Assembly: GCA_947626395.1 (NCBI GenBank)
Contig: CANQRU010000005.1
Location: forward strand, 1 to 64,000
Source of the DNA: an uncultured Lachnospiraceae bacterium
GTDB lineage: Bacteria; Bacillota; Clostridia; Lachnospirales; Lachnospiraceae
Reading direction: 5' to 3'
DNA: 64,000 nucleotides
This document shows, in pieces, positions 28,924 to 37,998 of this stretch (positions within the stretch are counted from its first letter, which is position 1; the number at the start of each line of letters is the position of its first letter). The notes under the pieces are model-generated. The model saw nothing but the letters and a program-made list of their open reading frames with translations. It was not told where the DNA came from and did no database searches. A program made the position numbers and the translations under genes.

Positions 28924-31050
28924 ATGCTGAATTATTTTAAGGATCGGTTTTTCCGAAACACATTCCTGATCTACATGTCTGTCTTCGCAATTCTCCTGCT
29001 GGTTCTGTGTCTGGTCTTTGGGTACCGGGACGCGGCGCAGAGAAGGGAGAAAGAATTCAAAGAAGCGCAGGCGTCGGCCCAGCTGATGGCGCAGTCGATC
29101 GACGATCGGTTCAGCACCATAGAGATGGTGGCCACGTATATTGATTCCGCCAGATGGTCTCCGTATCTGTCTTCGGAATCGGATATCCTGAATTCAAAGC
29201 TGGATTATTTTGACAGGAAAGAAATCCATAAGGAGCTGGGGGTCTTTAATGATGTTTTGCGGATCGCCCGGTCTACTGCCATTCTGCTTCCCAAAAGAGA
29301 TCTGGCCGTGGACCGGGTGGATTTCCGCCGGATCGATAATTATTTTCAGTGGGTCGGACTGGATCCGGAGTTCCTTGGGACGATTCAGGAGCAGCTTAAG
29401 GATAATTACAGTTCCCAGGTGCTGCTTTCGCCCAGAAGCGGGGAAAAGGACAGCTGGGATTTCTGCATTCTGCGGCAGATCGACTATGACGCTGCGTCCA
29501 GGATGATCCTCTTCGTGCTGGTGGACGCGAAGCAGTTCGATAAATTTATCGGCTCCAATCTGGTATATTCCCGGAAGTTTCAGATCTGTCAGGACGACCA
29601 GGTGATCTACGCCTATGAGAGGGAGGACGCGCCGGAAGGAGATCTGCTGGATATTGCGATTCCTTCTTCCCTGTATCAGTGGAGCTATCTGTTTTCCGTC
29701 AGGATGAGCCCGAATCCGGAGATATTCCAGAATTTAAGCATCGTCGTGCTGGGGCTGCTTTTATACGCCGCCGCCGTGGTATTTCTGGCGTATCTGCTGT
29801 GCCGGCTCACCTACAGGCCCGTCGCCGTTCTCATGAAGCGGCTGGGCATGAACGTCCGGGAGCAGTTCTGGGGTCTGCGGGAGGTGGAAAATGTGTTCGT
29901 CAGCATGCGGAACCAGAAGGAAGGCATGGAGGAGCTGGCGAACCAGTATTACCGGCTCGGCCAGGACAGTTTTTACGCAAGCCTCTTAAACGGCACCTTT
30001 GATGAGGAAAATGTGGACGAATACGTCCAGAAATTCCATACGGAACTGAAGCAGGATATGAGCTATCAGGTCATGGCTTTTTCGGGCATCCGGCCTGACA
30101 GCGGCGAGTATAAGGAATTTGCGGAGTATGTGCTGAAGCTGCAGGTGGAATGCTACCGCGAAGGGATCATCGTCCTGACCTCCTTTATGGAGGGCTGCAT
30201 GCTTCTGATCATGGCGGCGGAGGGCGGTGAGCAGAAGCTTGCGGAGCAGACGGAGCGGGTCAGAAAGACGGCGGGCGAATGGTCCGTGGCTTCGGAGATG
30301 CGCCTTTTTGCCGGAGGCGTCCATGAGGGCTTTAAGGGGATCCACCGTTCCTATCAGGAGGTAAAAGAGAGCATGCGCGGGGACAGGCTGGAGGAGAACC
30401 GGTCCGTCTATTATTATCCCTTCGACATGGAGCTGAAACTGATCAAAAGTCTTCGGGGCGGGAGCTTTGCGGAGGTAGAGCAGGTGATCCGCGAGGTGAA
30501 GGAGGAGAACTGCCGGAGAGCGATCCCCGCGGAGATGGAATATAAAGTGACCGGAGTGATCTATGAAACGCTGTACCGCTACGCGCTGGAATTTGAGCTG
30601 GAGTGGAAAGGAAGCATATCGGAATGCCAGAGGCTCATCGACGCAGGCGACCTTGAGGGCCTGTGGAGCCTGGTGATGCTGCGCCTTCAGGAGATCGAGG
30701 AGGCCTACCACAGCCGCAACCGTTTTGTCACCGTCGGAGGACGGCTGGTCCGCTACGTGGAGGAACATTTCTCGTCGTCTTCCCTGTCGCAGCAGGAGAT
30801 TGCCGACCACTTCGGCATCTCCAGGCCGATGGTGTCCAAGATCTTTAAGGAGACCGTCAATATGAATTTCGTGGATTACCTGCAGCTTTTGCGGGTGGAA
30901 GCGGCGAAAAAGTACATTGACGGCGGCGATTACGATATGATCCGTGTGGCTCGGCAGTGCGGCTATGAGAATGAGTCTACGTTCCGGAGAGTCTTTGTGA
31001 AATATGTGGGCGTGACGCCGCAGAAATATATCAATATGAAGAAAATGTGA
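28924..31050 (+). CDS. Membrane-bound AraC-family transcriptional regulator
   Basis: 708 residues. Membrane helix at about 12-34, an extracytoplasmic sensor region of about 240 residues, a second helix near 275-297, a cytoplasmic middle part and a C-terminal AraC DNA-binding domain (about 610-705) with two helix-turn-helix units (SLSQQEIADHFGISRPMVSKIF and IRVARQCGYENESTFRRVFVKYVG). The type commonly accompanies LplABC-like importers and senses the extracellular sugar or loaded binding protein. AAGGG lies five bases before ATG 28924. Likely controls this cluster, possibly through the direct repeats at 23799. Confidence 0.9.
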   Translation: MLNYFKDRFFRNTFLIYMSVFAILLLVLCLVFGYRDAAQRREKEFKEAQASAQLMAQSIDDRFSTIEMVATYIDSARWSPYLSSESDILNSKLDYFDRKEIHKELGVFNDVLRIARSTAILLPKRDLAVDRVDFRRIDNYFQWVGLDPEFLGTIQEQLKDNYSSQVLLSPRSGEKDSWDFCILRQIDYDAASRMILFVLVDAKQFDKFIGSNLVYSRKFQICQDDQVIYAYEREDAPEGDLLDIAIPSSLYQWSYLFSVRMSPNPEIFQNLSIVVLGLLLYAAAVVFLAYLLCRLTYRPVAVLMKRLGMNVREQFWGLREVENVFVSMRNQKEGMEELANQYYRLGQDSFYASLLNGTFDEENVDEYVQKFHTELKQDMSYQVMAFSGIRPDSGEYKEFAEYVLKLQVECYREGIIVLTSFMEGCMLLIMAAEGGEQKLAEQTERVRKTAGEWSVASEMRLFAGGVHEGFKGIHRSYQEVKESMRGDRLEENRSVYYYPFDMELKLIKSLRGGSFAEVEQVIREVKEENCRRAIPAEMEYKVTGVIYETLYRYALEFELEWKGSISECQRLIDAGDLEGLWSLVMLRLQEIEEAYHSRNRFVTVGGRLVRYVEEHFSSSSLSQQEIADHFGISRPMVSKIFKETVNMNFVDYLQLLRVEAAKKYIDGGDYDMIRVARQCGYENESTFRRVFVKYVGVTPQKYINMKKM

Positions 31051-31121
31051 GACATCGGGGAGGCGGCCCGGGGCGCGGCACGGTCCGCGCCGGCTGACGC
31101 GCAAGGAGGGAAAATCCAGGT

Positions 31122-31955
31122 ATGTATATTGAGGAAAAGGCCAGGGAAAAGAAGACGCTGCTTGCCGCCCACAGAGGCGTATGCGGCGGAAATATACCGT
31201 GCAATTCGCTGCAGGCGTTTCAGATCGCCTGCCGGCAGGGGGCGGATATTGTAGAGCTGGATGTGGAGAGAAGCAGGGACGGAGAACTGTACGTACAGCA
31301 TCCCGGTATGGAGAAGGTGCATCTGCGGATGAAGGATTCCATCAAAAATTACAGATCCTCGTTCGTGGACCAGCTGTATCTGTCCAACGGCGACATGACG
31401 GCCACAGAGTGGCATATTGTCCGTCTGGAAACGGCGCTCTCCTTTTTGAGAGGCAGGGCCATCGTGGCCATCGACAAGTTTGCAGACAATCCCGAGCAGA
31501 TCGCCCGGCTGGTCAGAAAGCTGGGGATGCAGGATCAGGTTCTCGTCAAGACGCCGGACCGGCCGGAGTGTGTGGACGCGGTCGAGACCTGCGCGCCGGA
31601 TCTGCCGTTTATGCCGATCGTGAAATGGGTGGACCGGCTGTTTGATACGATGGCTGAGCGGAATGTGAACTATCTGGGGTCGGAGGTGGTCTTCGATTCG
31701 GAGGACGCTCCTGTGGCCGGCCGGGAATACATCGAGCGGATGCACCGGATGGGAAAGCTTATCTGGGGCAACGGGATCCTGTATGATTACAGAGAGCCTC
31801 TCTCCGCGGGACACAGCGACGACGTGTCCATGCTGGACGACCCGGAAAAGGGCTGGGGCTGGCTGGCGGACCGGGGTTACGATATCATCCAGACGGATTT
31901 TCTGCTTCCGTGCAGGCTGTTTCTGGAAAACACGGGGCGGCGCAGGAAGGTATGA
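31122..31955 (+). CDS. Glycerophosphodiester phosphodiesterase family protein
   Basis: 277 residues, no signal peptide, cytoplasmic. The GDPD TIM-barrel signature is recognisable: LLAAHRGVCGGNIPCNSLQAF near residue 13 (catalytic His-Arg-Gly), VELDVERSRDGELYVQHPG near 47 (metal-binding Glu and Asp, second catalytic His), AIDKF near 120 and QTDFLLP at the end. The canonical H-D-x-x-L after the acidic pair is replaced by YVQHPG, so the substrate may differ from simple glycerophosphodiesters. AAGGAGG lies upstream. Co-directional with the importer and GH3 genes. Confidence 0.82.
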   Translation: MYIEEKAREKKTLLAAHRGVCGGNIPCNSLQAFQIACRQGADIVELDVERSRDGELYVQHPGMEKVHLRMKDSIKNYRSSFVDQLYLSNGDMTATEWHIVRLETALSFLRGRAIVAIDKFADNPEQIARLVRKLGMQDQVLVKTPDRPECVDAVETCAPDLPFMPIVKWVDRLFDTMAERNVNYLGSEVVFDSEDAPVAGREYIERMHRMGKLIWGNGILYDYREPLSAGHSDDVSMLDDPEKGWGWLADRGYDIIQTDFLLPCRLFLENTGRRRKV

Positions 31956-32007
31956 CGGAGAAAAAGGGAGTTAGGCACAGAGAAAAGGAAAGGCGGGGAG
32001 GAACCGG

Positions 32008-34059
32008 ATGGAGCCGGTGAAGGAACAGGAAAGCGGAGAAATGCAGACGGATAAGGCGGCAAAGCTGCTGCGGGAGATGACATTTGAAGAGAAAGCCCTT
32101 TTGCTGACAGGCGGAGGCAGCATGAGCACATGCGGGATCGCGCGGCTGGGAATTCCCGCCGTGCGCATGGCTGACGGCCCCCACGGGATCCGCGGGGAGG
32201 AGGAGCAGAACTGCACCGCTTTCCCGAATCTCTGCAGCGTTGGCGCCTCCTGGGATGAGGAGATCGTTTGCCGGCTGGGGGAAGCGCTGGCGGAGGAGTG
32301 CATTGAGAGAGGGATCCGTCTGCTCCTGGCGCCGGGCATTAACATCAAGCGCCATATTCTCTGCGGACGCAATTTTGAGTATTTGTCGGAGGATCCGCTG
32401 CTGGCCGGCAAGCTGGGAGCCGCCTATATCCGCGGCCTTCAGTCCCTGGGCGTCGGCGCCAGCCTAAAGCATTTCGCCTGCAACAATCAGGAGGAGAACC
32501 GGATAAACGTAAGCGTGGAGGCGGATCTTCGCACGCTGCGGGAGATTTACCTGAAAGGATTTGAGATCGCGGTGAAAGAGGCAAAGCCGGCCAGCGTCAT
32601 GTGCGCCTATAACCGGCTGCATTCCATCTGGTGCTCGGAAAACCGGTATCTGCTGACGGAAGTGCTGCGGGAAGACTGGGGCTACGAGGGCTTTGTAGTG
32701 TCGGACTGGGGCGCGGTTCACGACACGGGCCGGGCGGCGGCTGCCGGTCTGGATCTTCAGATGCCGAAAAATGCCGGTATCGTCTCGGCCCTGCAGGAAG
32801 CGCTTGAGCAGGGGACGGTGTCGATGGAGGCGATCGACCGGGCGGCTCTCGGGATCCTGCGGTTCGTCTGCAGAGAAGCGCCGCAGAAACGGGCGTATGA
32901 CCGGGATAAGCAGCATATGACGGCCCGAGATATTGCTGCGGCCGGCATTGTTCTGATGAAGAATGAGGACCAGGTGCTGCCGGTCACGCCGGAAAAATAT
33001 CACCGTATTGCGGTGATCGGTGAATTTGCGGATCGTCCCCTGATCGGCGGCCAGGGCAGCGCGGAAGTATATCCGCGGCCGGAATACATAGACAGCCCTC
33101 TTGCGGAACTGAAAAAGGCGCTGGGAGACGGCGTTGAGATCCGCTATCGGGAAAGCTACAAAAAAGGAGCGTATTCGGACACCATGCTGTGGCCGAAGCA
33201 GGGAGAATTCCTGCGGTTCGTCGGGGATTCGGAGCTGGTGCTTATTTTTATCGGCTCCATGGTCTCGGAGGATACGGAGTGCTTCGACCGGCGTTCGGCC
33301 AGCTTCAATCCCAATTACGAGCGGCTGATCGAGGCCGCCTGCGGCGCCGGGAAAAAGGTGGTCGTCGTCATGCAGACCGGCGGCGCCATGATTCTGGGCG
33401 GCTGGCACAGAAAAGTCAGCGGTCTGGTGCAGATGTGGCTGGCAGGCGAAGGCGCGGGCGGAGCGATCGCCGATGTGCTGACCGGGCGGGTGAATCCGTC
33501 CGGAAAGCTTCCGGAGACATTTCCCAACCGGATGCGCACGGATCTGGATTATCCGGGCAGTGGAAATGTGGTGGAATACCGGGAGCGGGAAGCCGTCGGA
33601 TACCGGTACTATGACCGGCATCCGGAAGAGATCGACTATCCGTTCGGGCACGGGCTTTCCTATACCCGGTTCGAGTACGGCCGGATGGAGACGGAGACCG
33701 CAGGCGATACGGTGAAAGTGAGCCTGCAGCTGCGAAACGCCGGGGACCGGGACGGTGCGGAGGTGGTCCAGATCTATGTGGGAAGTTGCAGCGCTGCCCG
33801 CCGCAGGGCGGAAAAAGAGCTGAAGGCTTTTCGGAAGGTATGGCTGCGGGCGGGCGAAACCGCGTCGGTGCAGTTTACGCTGGACAGGGACGCGTTTTCC
33901 TATTACAACGTACTGATGAGAAAATGGGTGGTCGAGAGCGGGGAATATGAGATCAGCGCGGCCGCCTCATCCCGGGATATCCGGCTGCAGAGCAGGGTTC
34001 GTCTTGCAGGCGACGCCCCCTACACCCAGTCGGGGACCGGGCGGGATATGGTAGGATAG
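32008..34059 (+). CDS. Glycoside hydrolase family 3 (beta-glucosidase-like)
   Basis: 683 residues, no signal peptide. N-terminal TIM barrel: LGIPAVRMADGPHGIRG, FACNNQEENRINVS, and the nucleophile Asp233 in VVSDWGAVHD. The middle alpha/beta domain has GSAEVYPRPEYIDSP; a fibronectin-III-like C-terminal domain starts near 575 after FGHGLSYTRFEY. Cytoplasmic location suits cleavage of an imported oligosaccharide or glycoside. Last gene of the cluster, followed by a terminator. Exact glycosidic specificity is not assignable. Confidence 0.92.
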   Translation: MEPVKEQESGEMQTDKAAKLLREMTFEEKALLLTGGGSMSTCGIARLGIPAVRMADGPHGIRGEEEQNCTAFPNLCSVGASWDEEIVCRLGEALAEECIERGIRLLLAPGINIKRHILCGRNFEYLSEDPLLAGKLGAAYIRGLQSLGVGASLKHFACNNQEENRINVSVEADLRTLREIYLKGFEIAVKEAKPASVMCAYNRLHSIWCSENRYLLTEVLREDWGYEGFVVSDWGAVHDTGRAAAAGLDLQMPKNAGIVSALQEALEQGTVSMEAIDRAALGILRFVCREAPQKRAYDRDKQHMTARDIAAAGIVLMKNEDQVLPVTPEKYHRIAVIGEFADRPLIGGQGSAEVYPRPEYIDSPLAELKKALGDGVEIRYRESYKKGAYSDTMLWPKQGEFLRFVGDSELVLIFIGSMVSEDTECFDRRSASFNPNYERLIEAACGAGKKVVVVMQTGGAMILGGWHRKVSGLVQMWLAGEGAGGAIADVLTGRVNPSGKLPETFPNRMRTDLDYPGSGNVVEYREREAVGYRYYDRHPEEIDYPFGHGLSYTRFEYGRMETETAGDTVKVSLQLRNAGDRDGAEVVQIYVGSCSAARRRAEKELKAFRKVWLRAGETASVQFTLDRDAFSYYNVLMRKWVVESGEYEISAAASSRDIRLQSRVRLAGDAPYTQSGTGRDMVG

Positions 34060-34082
34060 CTGGGCAGGAAGAATGTGCAGGA

Positions 34083-34120
34083 GGCCGGCGGGCGGTGAAG
34101 AATCGTTCCGCCGGTCTTTT
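34083..34120 (+). terminator. Terminator after the GH3 gene
   Basis: CCGGCGG / CCGCCGG stem with inner pairing, followed by CTTTT. About 40 bp nearly identical to the feoB terminator at 23663, with two mismatches. Confidence 0.8.
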
Positions 34121-34150
34121 GCGTGAAAAAATGCGGCTGACCTCCGGGCC

Positions 34151-34185
34151 GTGTTGTACATTTGTTGTCCTTTGCCTGTTATGAT
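34151..34185 (+). promoter_or_regulatory. Direct-repeat promoter, copy 1
   Basis: GTGTTGTAC (34151-34159) and TTGTTGTCC (34162-34170), 11-bp period, then TATGAT (34180-34185) 9 bp further on. The same element occurs with better repeats at 37803 and 42555. The repeats cover the -35 position, as expected for a directly contacting activator. Confidence 0.8.
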
Positions 34186-34242
34186 GGATCCAGAATTGGC
34201 GTGAGTTTGCCGGACGATCCGGAGGACAAGGAGGAGAATGAT

Positions 34243-35490
34243 ATGCCGAAGCCATCGGGAAATAACTTAAAACCATACACTGGGAAGGAAATAGTCGCAA
34301 CACAAGTGGTAAACGGAGAAGAGCAAAAGGTCCATACCGGACAGGACGCAAGGACAATCCTGGAATTGAGAACCGGTCCGCAGGGACAGGAAGACGGACC
34401 GGCGCTTGAGCCTTTCCGGCCTGCCTGGGGCTTTTCAAAGCTGTATTCCGCATGGAAAGCCTTAAAGGAGGATCCGAGCCATCCATTGCCGGAATGGGAT
34501 GAATATCTGGACGGTCTGACAAGCGATGCGGCCGCGGCCGACGCGTTCATTAACGGGAAAGAGCAGTTTCTGACGCTGGAGCCGACGGTCATTTCTCCGT
34601 CTCACGATGATGCGAACTCATTGATCAATAATGAGATCGTCTGGAGCCAGATTGTCAATAATGTCAGTAAAATTGAGGAATATGCCCGCAGAGAGGAGTT
34701 TCTGCCGCCTGACGCGTCGGTCAGGGAGGATTACCGCGCCCTGACAGACGTATTGCGGAATGCGGTCCGTGAAGGAGAAAATCTGGTTCGAATGGCGGTC
34801 TGGCTTGAGCAGATAGAAAGAGATCCTGACATGGTGGCGCTGCTTAGCCGCCGGAATACTTCCGGGATGACGAAGGCGCAGAGGGACTTCTGGAACGCAT
34901 ACAGGGTTCATCGCGCTGAGGAAAGCGGATCGGTGAATAAGAACAAAATGCTCAGCGCGGTGGTATATTGGACACAGAGCGCGGAGCTGGACGGAGAGAT
35001 ATTAGAGTATGCCTGGGGAGATGGGGCAGGGGATCTGGCGGGAGCTCTGAAAGGCTTTTCAACCGATTATGCCGGCGGCGCGGACCGGGCGAACGCCTGG
35101 CTTCTTTACTACAGCCTGGTCCGGTCGGGAATCGATCCGGACAGTATGGTTCCGTTTCTGCGGAATCTGAGGGACAGCGGGCTTAAGCAGCGTATGGAAA
35201 ACCGCGAGTATGATGAAGCGGTCCTGCATCTGGCTGCCTGGAAAGAGGATGACGCGCGGGATATCAGCCGGTTTGCGCAGGAACTTACAGCGGCGTCTGA
35301 GGCAGGGAATCTGTCGCCGACTGACAGGGAACGTCTGCTCCGCGACCGGTTAAGCGATCCGGCGGCTCTTTCGGAGAGCGCCCGGCAGACCCTGGCCGCG
35401 AATTTCGACAGGACGTTTAACAAGTATTTCAGCAGCGGACAGATGGAGGACGGCAGCGCATTTTCACATCTTCCAGGTGAGGGTGCCTGA
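34243..35490 (+). CDS. Unrecognised soluble protein, possible secretion substrate
   Basis: 415 residues, mainly charged and predicted helical, without signal peptide or membrane helix. I recognise no domain. The N-terminal 55 residues (MPKPSGNNLKPYTGKE...) are polar and probably flexible. ATG 34243 is chosen because the promoter's predicted start (about 34192) and AAGGAGG upstream exclude earlier starts. It shares the direct-repeat promoter with the units at 37999 and 42659, linking it to the secretion locus. Its 3' end overlaps the next gene by 14 bp in another frame. Confidence 0.7.
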   Translation: MPKPSGNNLKPYTGKEIVATQVVNGEEQKVHTGQDARTILELRTGPQGQEDGPALEPFRPAWGFSKLYSAWKALKEDPSHPLPEWDEYLDGLTSDAAAADAFINGKEQFLTLEPTVISPSHDDANSLINNEIVWSQIVNNVSKIEEYARREEFLPPDASVREDYRALTDVLRNAVREGENLVRMAVWLEQIERDPDMVALLSRRNTSGMTKAQRDFWNAYRVHRAEESGSVNKNKMLSAVVYWTQSAELDGEILEYAWGDGAGDLAGALKGFSTDYAGGADRANAWLLYYSLVRSGIDPDSMVPFLRNLRDSGLKQRMENREYDEAVLHLAAWKEDDARDISRFAQELTAASEAGNLSPTDRERLLRDRLSDPAALSESARQTLAANFDRTFNKYFSSGQMEDGSAFSHLPGEGA

Positions 35491-35929
35491 GATCATCGGA
35501 GAACAGAACTGGCAGAATCTGGCGAGCGCGACCTATGAGAACCCGCCGACAGATCCGGGGAATCCGGAGAACCCGCCGGAAGGCTCGAGAGAGAACCCGA
35601 CGCCGTCCAACGAGGTAGAGATCCAGAGGGACGAAGAGCCGACACCGGAAGGCAACCCGGGTAGAAATTCTGGCGGAAATCCCGGAGGTAATCCCGGAAC
35701 CGAGATCCCGGATAACCCGATGCCGTTAGCGAATTTCCCGGATAATCCGGTACCGCTGTCCGGTTTTGAGACAATCGGGGATGAAGATGTGCCGTTAGCA
35801 TTCCTGGCCCCGATGACAGGGGATAACAAGCCTGTAGGAGCGGCAGCGCTGTTCGGACTGCTGGCGCTGGGAATGATGGGAGTGTTCGGAATCCTTGGAT
35901 TTAAGAAGAAGGACGGAGAAGACGCGTAA
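35477..35929 (+). CDS. Pro/Gly/Asn-rich protein with sortase-like C terminus
   Basis: 150 residues from GTG 35477. Low-complexity PENPPEG and NPGGNPG repeats lead to APMTGD near residue 112, then a hydrophobic helix and a KKKDGEDA tail: the layout of a cell-wall sorting signal (LPxTG-like, here L-A-P-M-T-G). No N-terminal signal peptide precedes it, and no sortase is in the window. The frame is open without stop back to about 35354, so a frameshift within the overlap could fuse it to the preceding protein. It has no strong ribosome site of its own, consistent with translational coupling. Confidence 0.6.
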   Translation: MRVPEIIGEQNWQNLASATYENPPTDPGNPENPPEGSRENPTPSNEVEIQRDEEPTPEGNPGRNSGGNPGGNPGTEIPDNPMPLANFPDNPVPLSGFETIGDEDVPLAFLAPMTGDNKPVGAAALFGLLALGMMGVFGILGFKKKDGEDA

Positions 35930-35995
35930 GCGCTGATTGGTGCGTGGAAAACGCACGGAACGGAATCACGGTAAGACACGCGGGCCGGCCGGCGG

Positions 35996-37079
35996 TTACG
36001 TCCCCAGCCCGGCTTTCGCCAGGAATTCATCCAGGCTCTCAACACGATGGGCGATCTGGATCCATGTATCGAGCGTATCGATATTACGCTCGGCCAGGAT
36101 CCGCTTGCGCCATGCTTCCGGAAGCCGGCAGACATCGGAGAGCATGTTGCAGACGGTTCCGGCTTTGCCCTCGGCGATGCCGGCAGCCTTGCCTTCGTCA
36201 TACCCCTCGTTATACCCGATCTCCCGCGTCGTCCGGTCGTGCAGTTCCGCGTCGAATTCCGGCATTACCATATTCGCTACCTCCGCTCTGTGTTTTAAGA
36301 GAAATTCCCTCAGGATGTCTCCGGCGATGCACTCGTCCGCCGCCCGGTCCACCGCCGCGCCCAGGGTCAGGCCTTCCCTCAGATGCCGCCGGACCGCGTC
36401 GATAAAGTACGAATACTCGTACAGCTTCCGGCACCGCCCCATCAGATCCCGGTTGTGGCCGAAATTGATGTTCAGCACCTGCGCCGTGCATTCCAGCGCG
36501 GGCGGAATCTCCACGGCCCGCATCCCGTCCTTCTTCGGGAACAAGTCCGACGGTAACGGCGCGGCGTCCGTGTCCCGCGCCCCATCCTTCTTCGGGAGCA
36601 GGCTCGCCTGCGCGTCCTCTTCGGCGTCCGTGTCCTGCGCCCCGTCTTTCTTCAGAAATAGGCTTGACAGTTTCAGCTCCAGGCTTTCCGGTTCATCCCG
36701 CGTCCCGTTGTAGAAGACCGTATACCTCGGCGCGGGCAGCTTAAGCGGCACACTGGCGTAGATATCCAGGCTCCGCGACGATACATACCCCCGGTACAGG
36801 TCGGCGAAATAGAACAACCCCCCGCAGAGGCATGTTCGAGTTCCAGGTCGCCTGGTGCTCGTACAGGTTCATGTCGCTGCCGATCAGGAAGGAGACGTCG
36901 TTCTTCCAGCCGATGTAGAGCACGGATTCGATGGTATTGATCTCCAGCCCGGCCGGATCGTCGTAGTCGGAGCCGTTGAGGGAATTGTAAAGACTCAGGG
37001 CGGCCTCGGGCTCGGAGAAGATCCGGGCGAAAAGGCTGGATTTGTATTCTCTGTTGACGGTTACGTTGTCCTGTGACAT
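35996..37079 (-). pseudogene. Rpn/PD-(D/E)XK nuclease-family transposase-like protein, frameshifted
   Basis: Two overlapping frames together encode one protein of the recombination-promoting nuclease (Rpn, PF12784-like) family. The N-terminal part has REYKSSLFARIFSEPEAALSLYNSLNGSDY and LYEHQATWNSNMPLRG; the C-terminal part continues FYFADLYRGYV. The break is a G-run on the coding strand (C6 at 36818-36823): removing one G restores MPLRGLFYFADLYRG. The C-terminal half carries Glu/Lys-rich repeats (LFPKKDG, LLPKKDG three times) and EGYNEGYDEGKAAGIAEGK typical of the family tail. The rest appears intact, so a recent slip, phase variation or a sequencing error are all possible. Confidence 0.85.
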
Positions 37080-37490
37080 AAATTTACCCCCTTATTGTAC
37101 ATCAAAAAAGACCTGCCTGTAAATACCAAAAAGCAAGGCAGAAAATGAAAATAAAATGTTAAAAGTATCTGGATCTCCCGGAGATTCTCCGTTCGAAGAT
37201 CATGAATAAACTGACTGTTTCCGAACCCAATTATAGCAGATGTCAAAAGAAATGGCAAGAAAATATATCGTCAATCCCGGCCGCCAATCCCGGAAATCGA
37301 CCGAAATCGACGAATCAATTTCTGAAATCAGTCCCGAAAACGGGGGTGTTTTCTCCAAAAACTAAAGATGACACGCCAGCGGGAATTTCTTATTCTCTGA
37401 AATGAAAGGAATCCCTCCCCTCGAGATTGAGGGGAGGGGAGTTGAATAGGCAGGGCCGGTTTTTGTGCGACTTGTTTTGTACCATTTACA
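37080..37490. other. Intergenic stretch with no gene seen
   Basis: AT-richer sequence between two minus-strand genes. It includes the likely minus-strand promoter region of the Rpn-like gene, a single TTATTGTAC half-element (37093-37101), and the hairpin listed at 37413. No coding frame is supported. Confidence 0.6.
37413..37438 (-). terminator. Hairpin terminator of the DUF1858 gene
   Basis: Perfect 10-bp stem CCCTCCCCTC / GAGGGGAGGG with a 6-nt loop; on the minus strand it is followed by a T-rich stretch (ATTCCTTTCATTT). Confidence 0.7.
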
Positions 37491-37691
37491 TTACTTCGCT
37501 GCCAGATACTCCTGGATCATGGACAGTACCTGGTCGCAGTCCAGACCGTGTACCATGCAGGCCTCCTCCAGGCTCTCGCCGATGGAAGAAGGGCATCCTA
37601 CGCAGTGCATGCCCGCCTGCATCAGAATATAAGCGATGCCCGGCTGATAGTTGAGCATCTCGCCCATCGTTGTCGCTTTGGTGATCTCCAT
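37491..37691 (-). CDS. DUF1858 domain protein (ScdA N-terminal-like)
   Basis: 66 residues. MEITKATTMGEMLNYQPGIAYILMQAGMHCVGCPSS is the characteristic DUF1858 segment, with the paired cysteines of CVGC. Such small proteins occur beside hybrid-cluster or redox proteins, and the cysteine pair may bind metal or form a disulfide. AAAGGAG lies upstream on the minus strand. Transcribed away from the flanking unit at 37803. Confidence 0.85.
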   Translation of the reverse strand: MEITKATTMGEMLNYQPGIAYILMQAGMHCVGCPSSIGESLEEACMVHGLDCDQVLSMIQEYLAAK

Positions 37692-37802
37692 AGCGGTATT
37701 GCTCCTTTCTTTCGATTATCCCTGTCAGCATCCTCAGAATTGGACAGGGATGGAATGTCTTTACTTTATCACTATTTCATCGAAAATACAAGACCGGAAA
37801 CT

Positions 37803-37836
37803 TTGTTGTACATTTGTTGTACCAGTATGTTATAAT
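37803..37836 (+). promoter_or_regulatory. Direct-repeat promoter, copy 2
   Basis: Perfect TTGTTGTAC at 37803-37811 and 37814-37822 (11-bp period), then TATAAT at 37831-37836, 8 bp further on. No independent -35 hexamer at 17 bp. The predicted leader to the next gene is about 155 nt. Confidence 0.88.
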
Positions 37837-37998
37837 CTTATCGGAGATTATAACCGCGCCGGTTCGGTGTCCGAACGAAGAGAGGACAAAGCACTGGACC
37901 GAACCGTGCGCATCCCCCGGAGGGACATGCCCGGAGGAGCGCGGGGCCGGAGGAAAGCCGCGCGGGCAGGATCGGAAGAAGGAAAGGAAGGTTACAGT

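Noticed and set aside
37093-37101. Fourth copy of the regulon element upstream of the Rpn-like gene
   Set aside because: Only a single TTATTGTAC half-element, in the wrong orientation for the minus-strand gene and without a suitably spaced second copy; TTTTGTACC at 37484 is likewise single and lies at a gene end.
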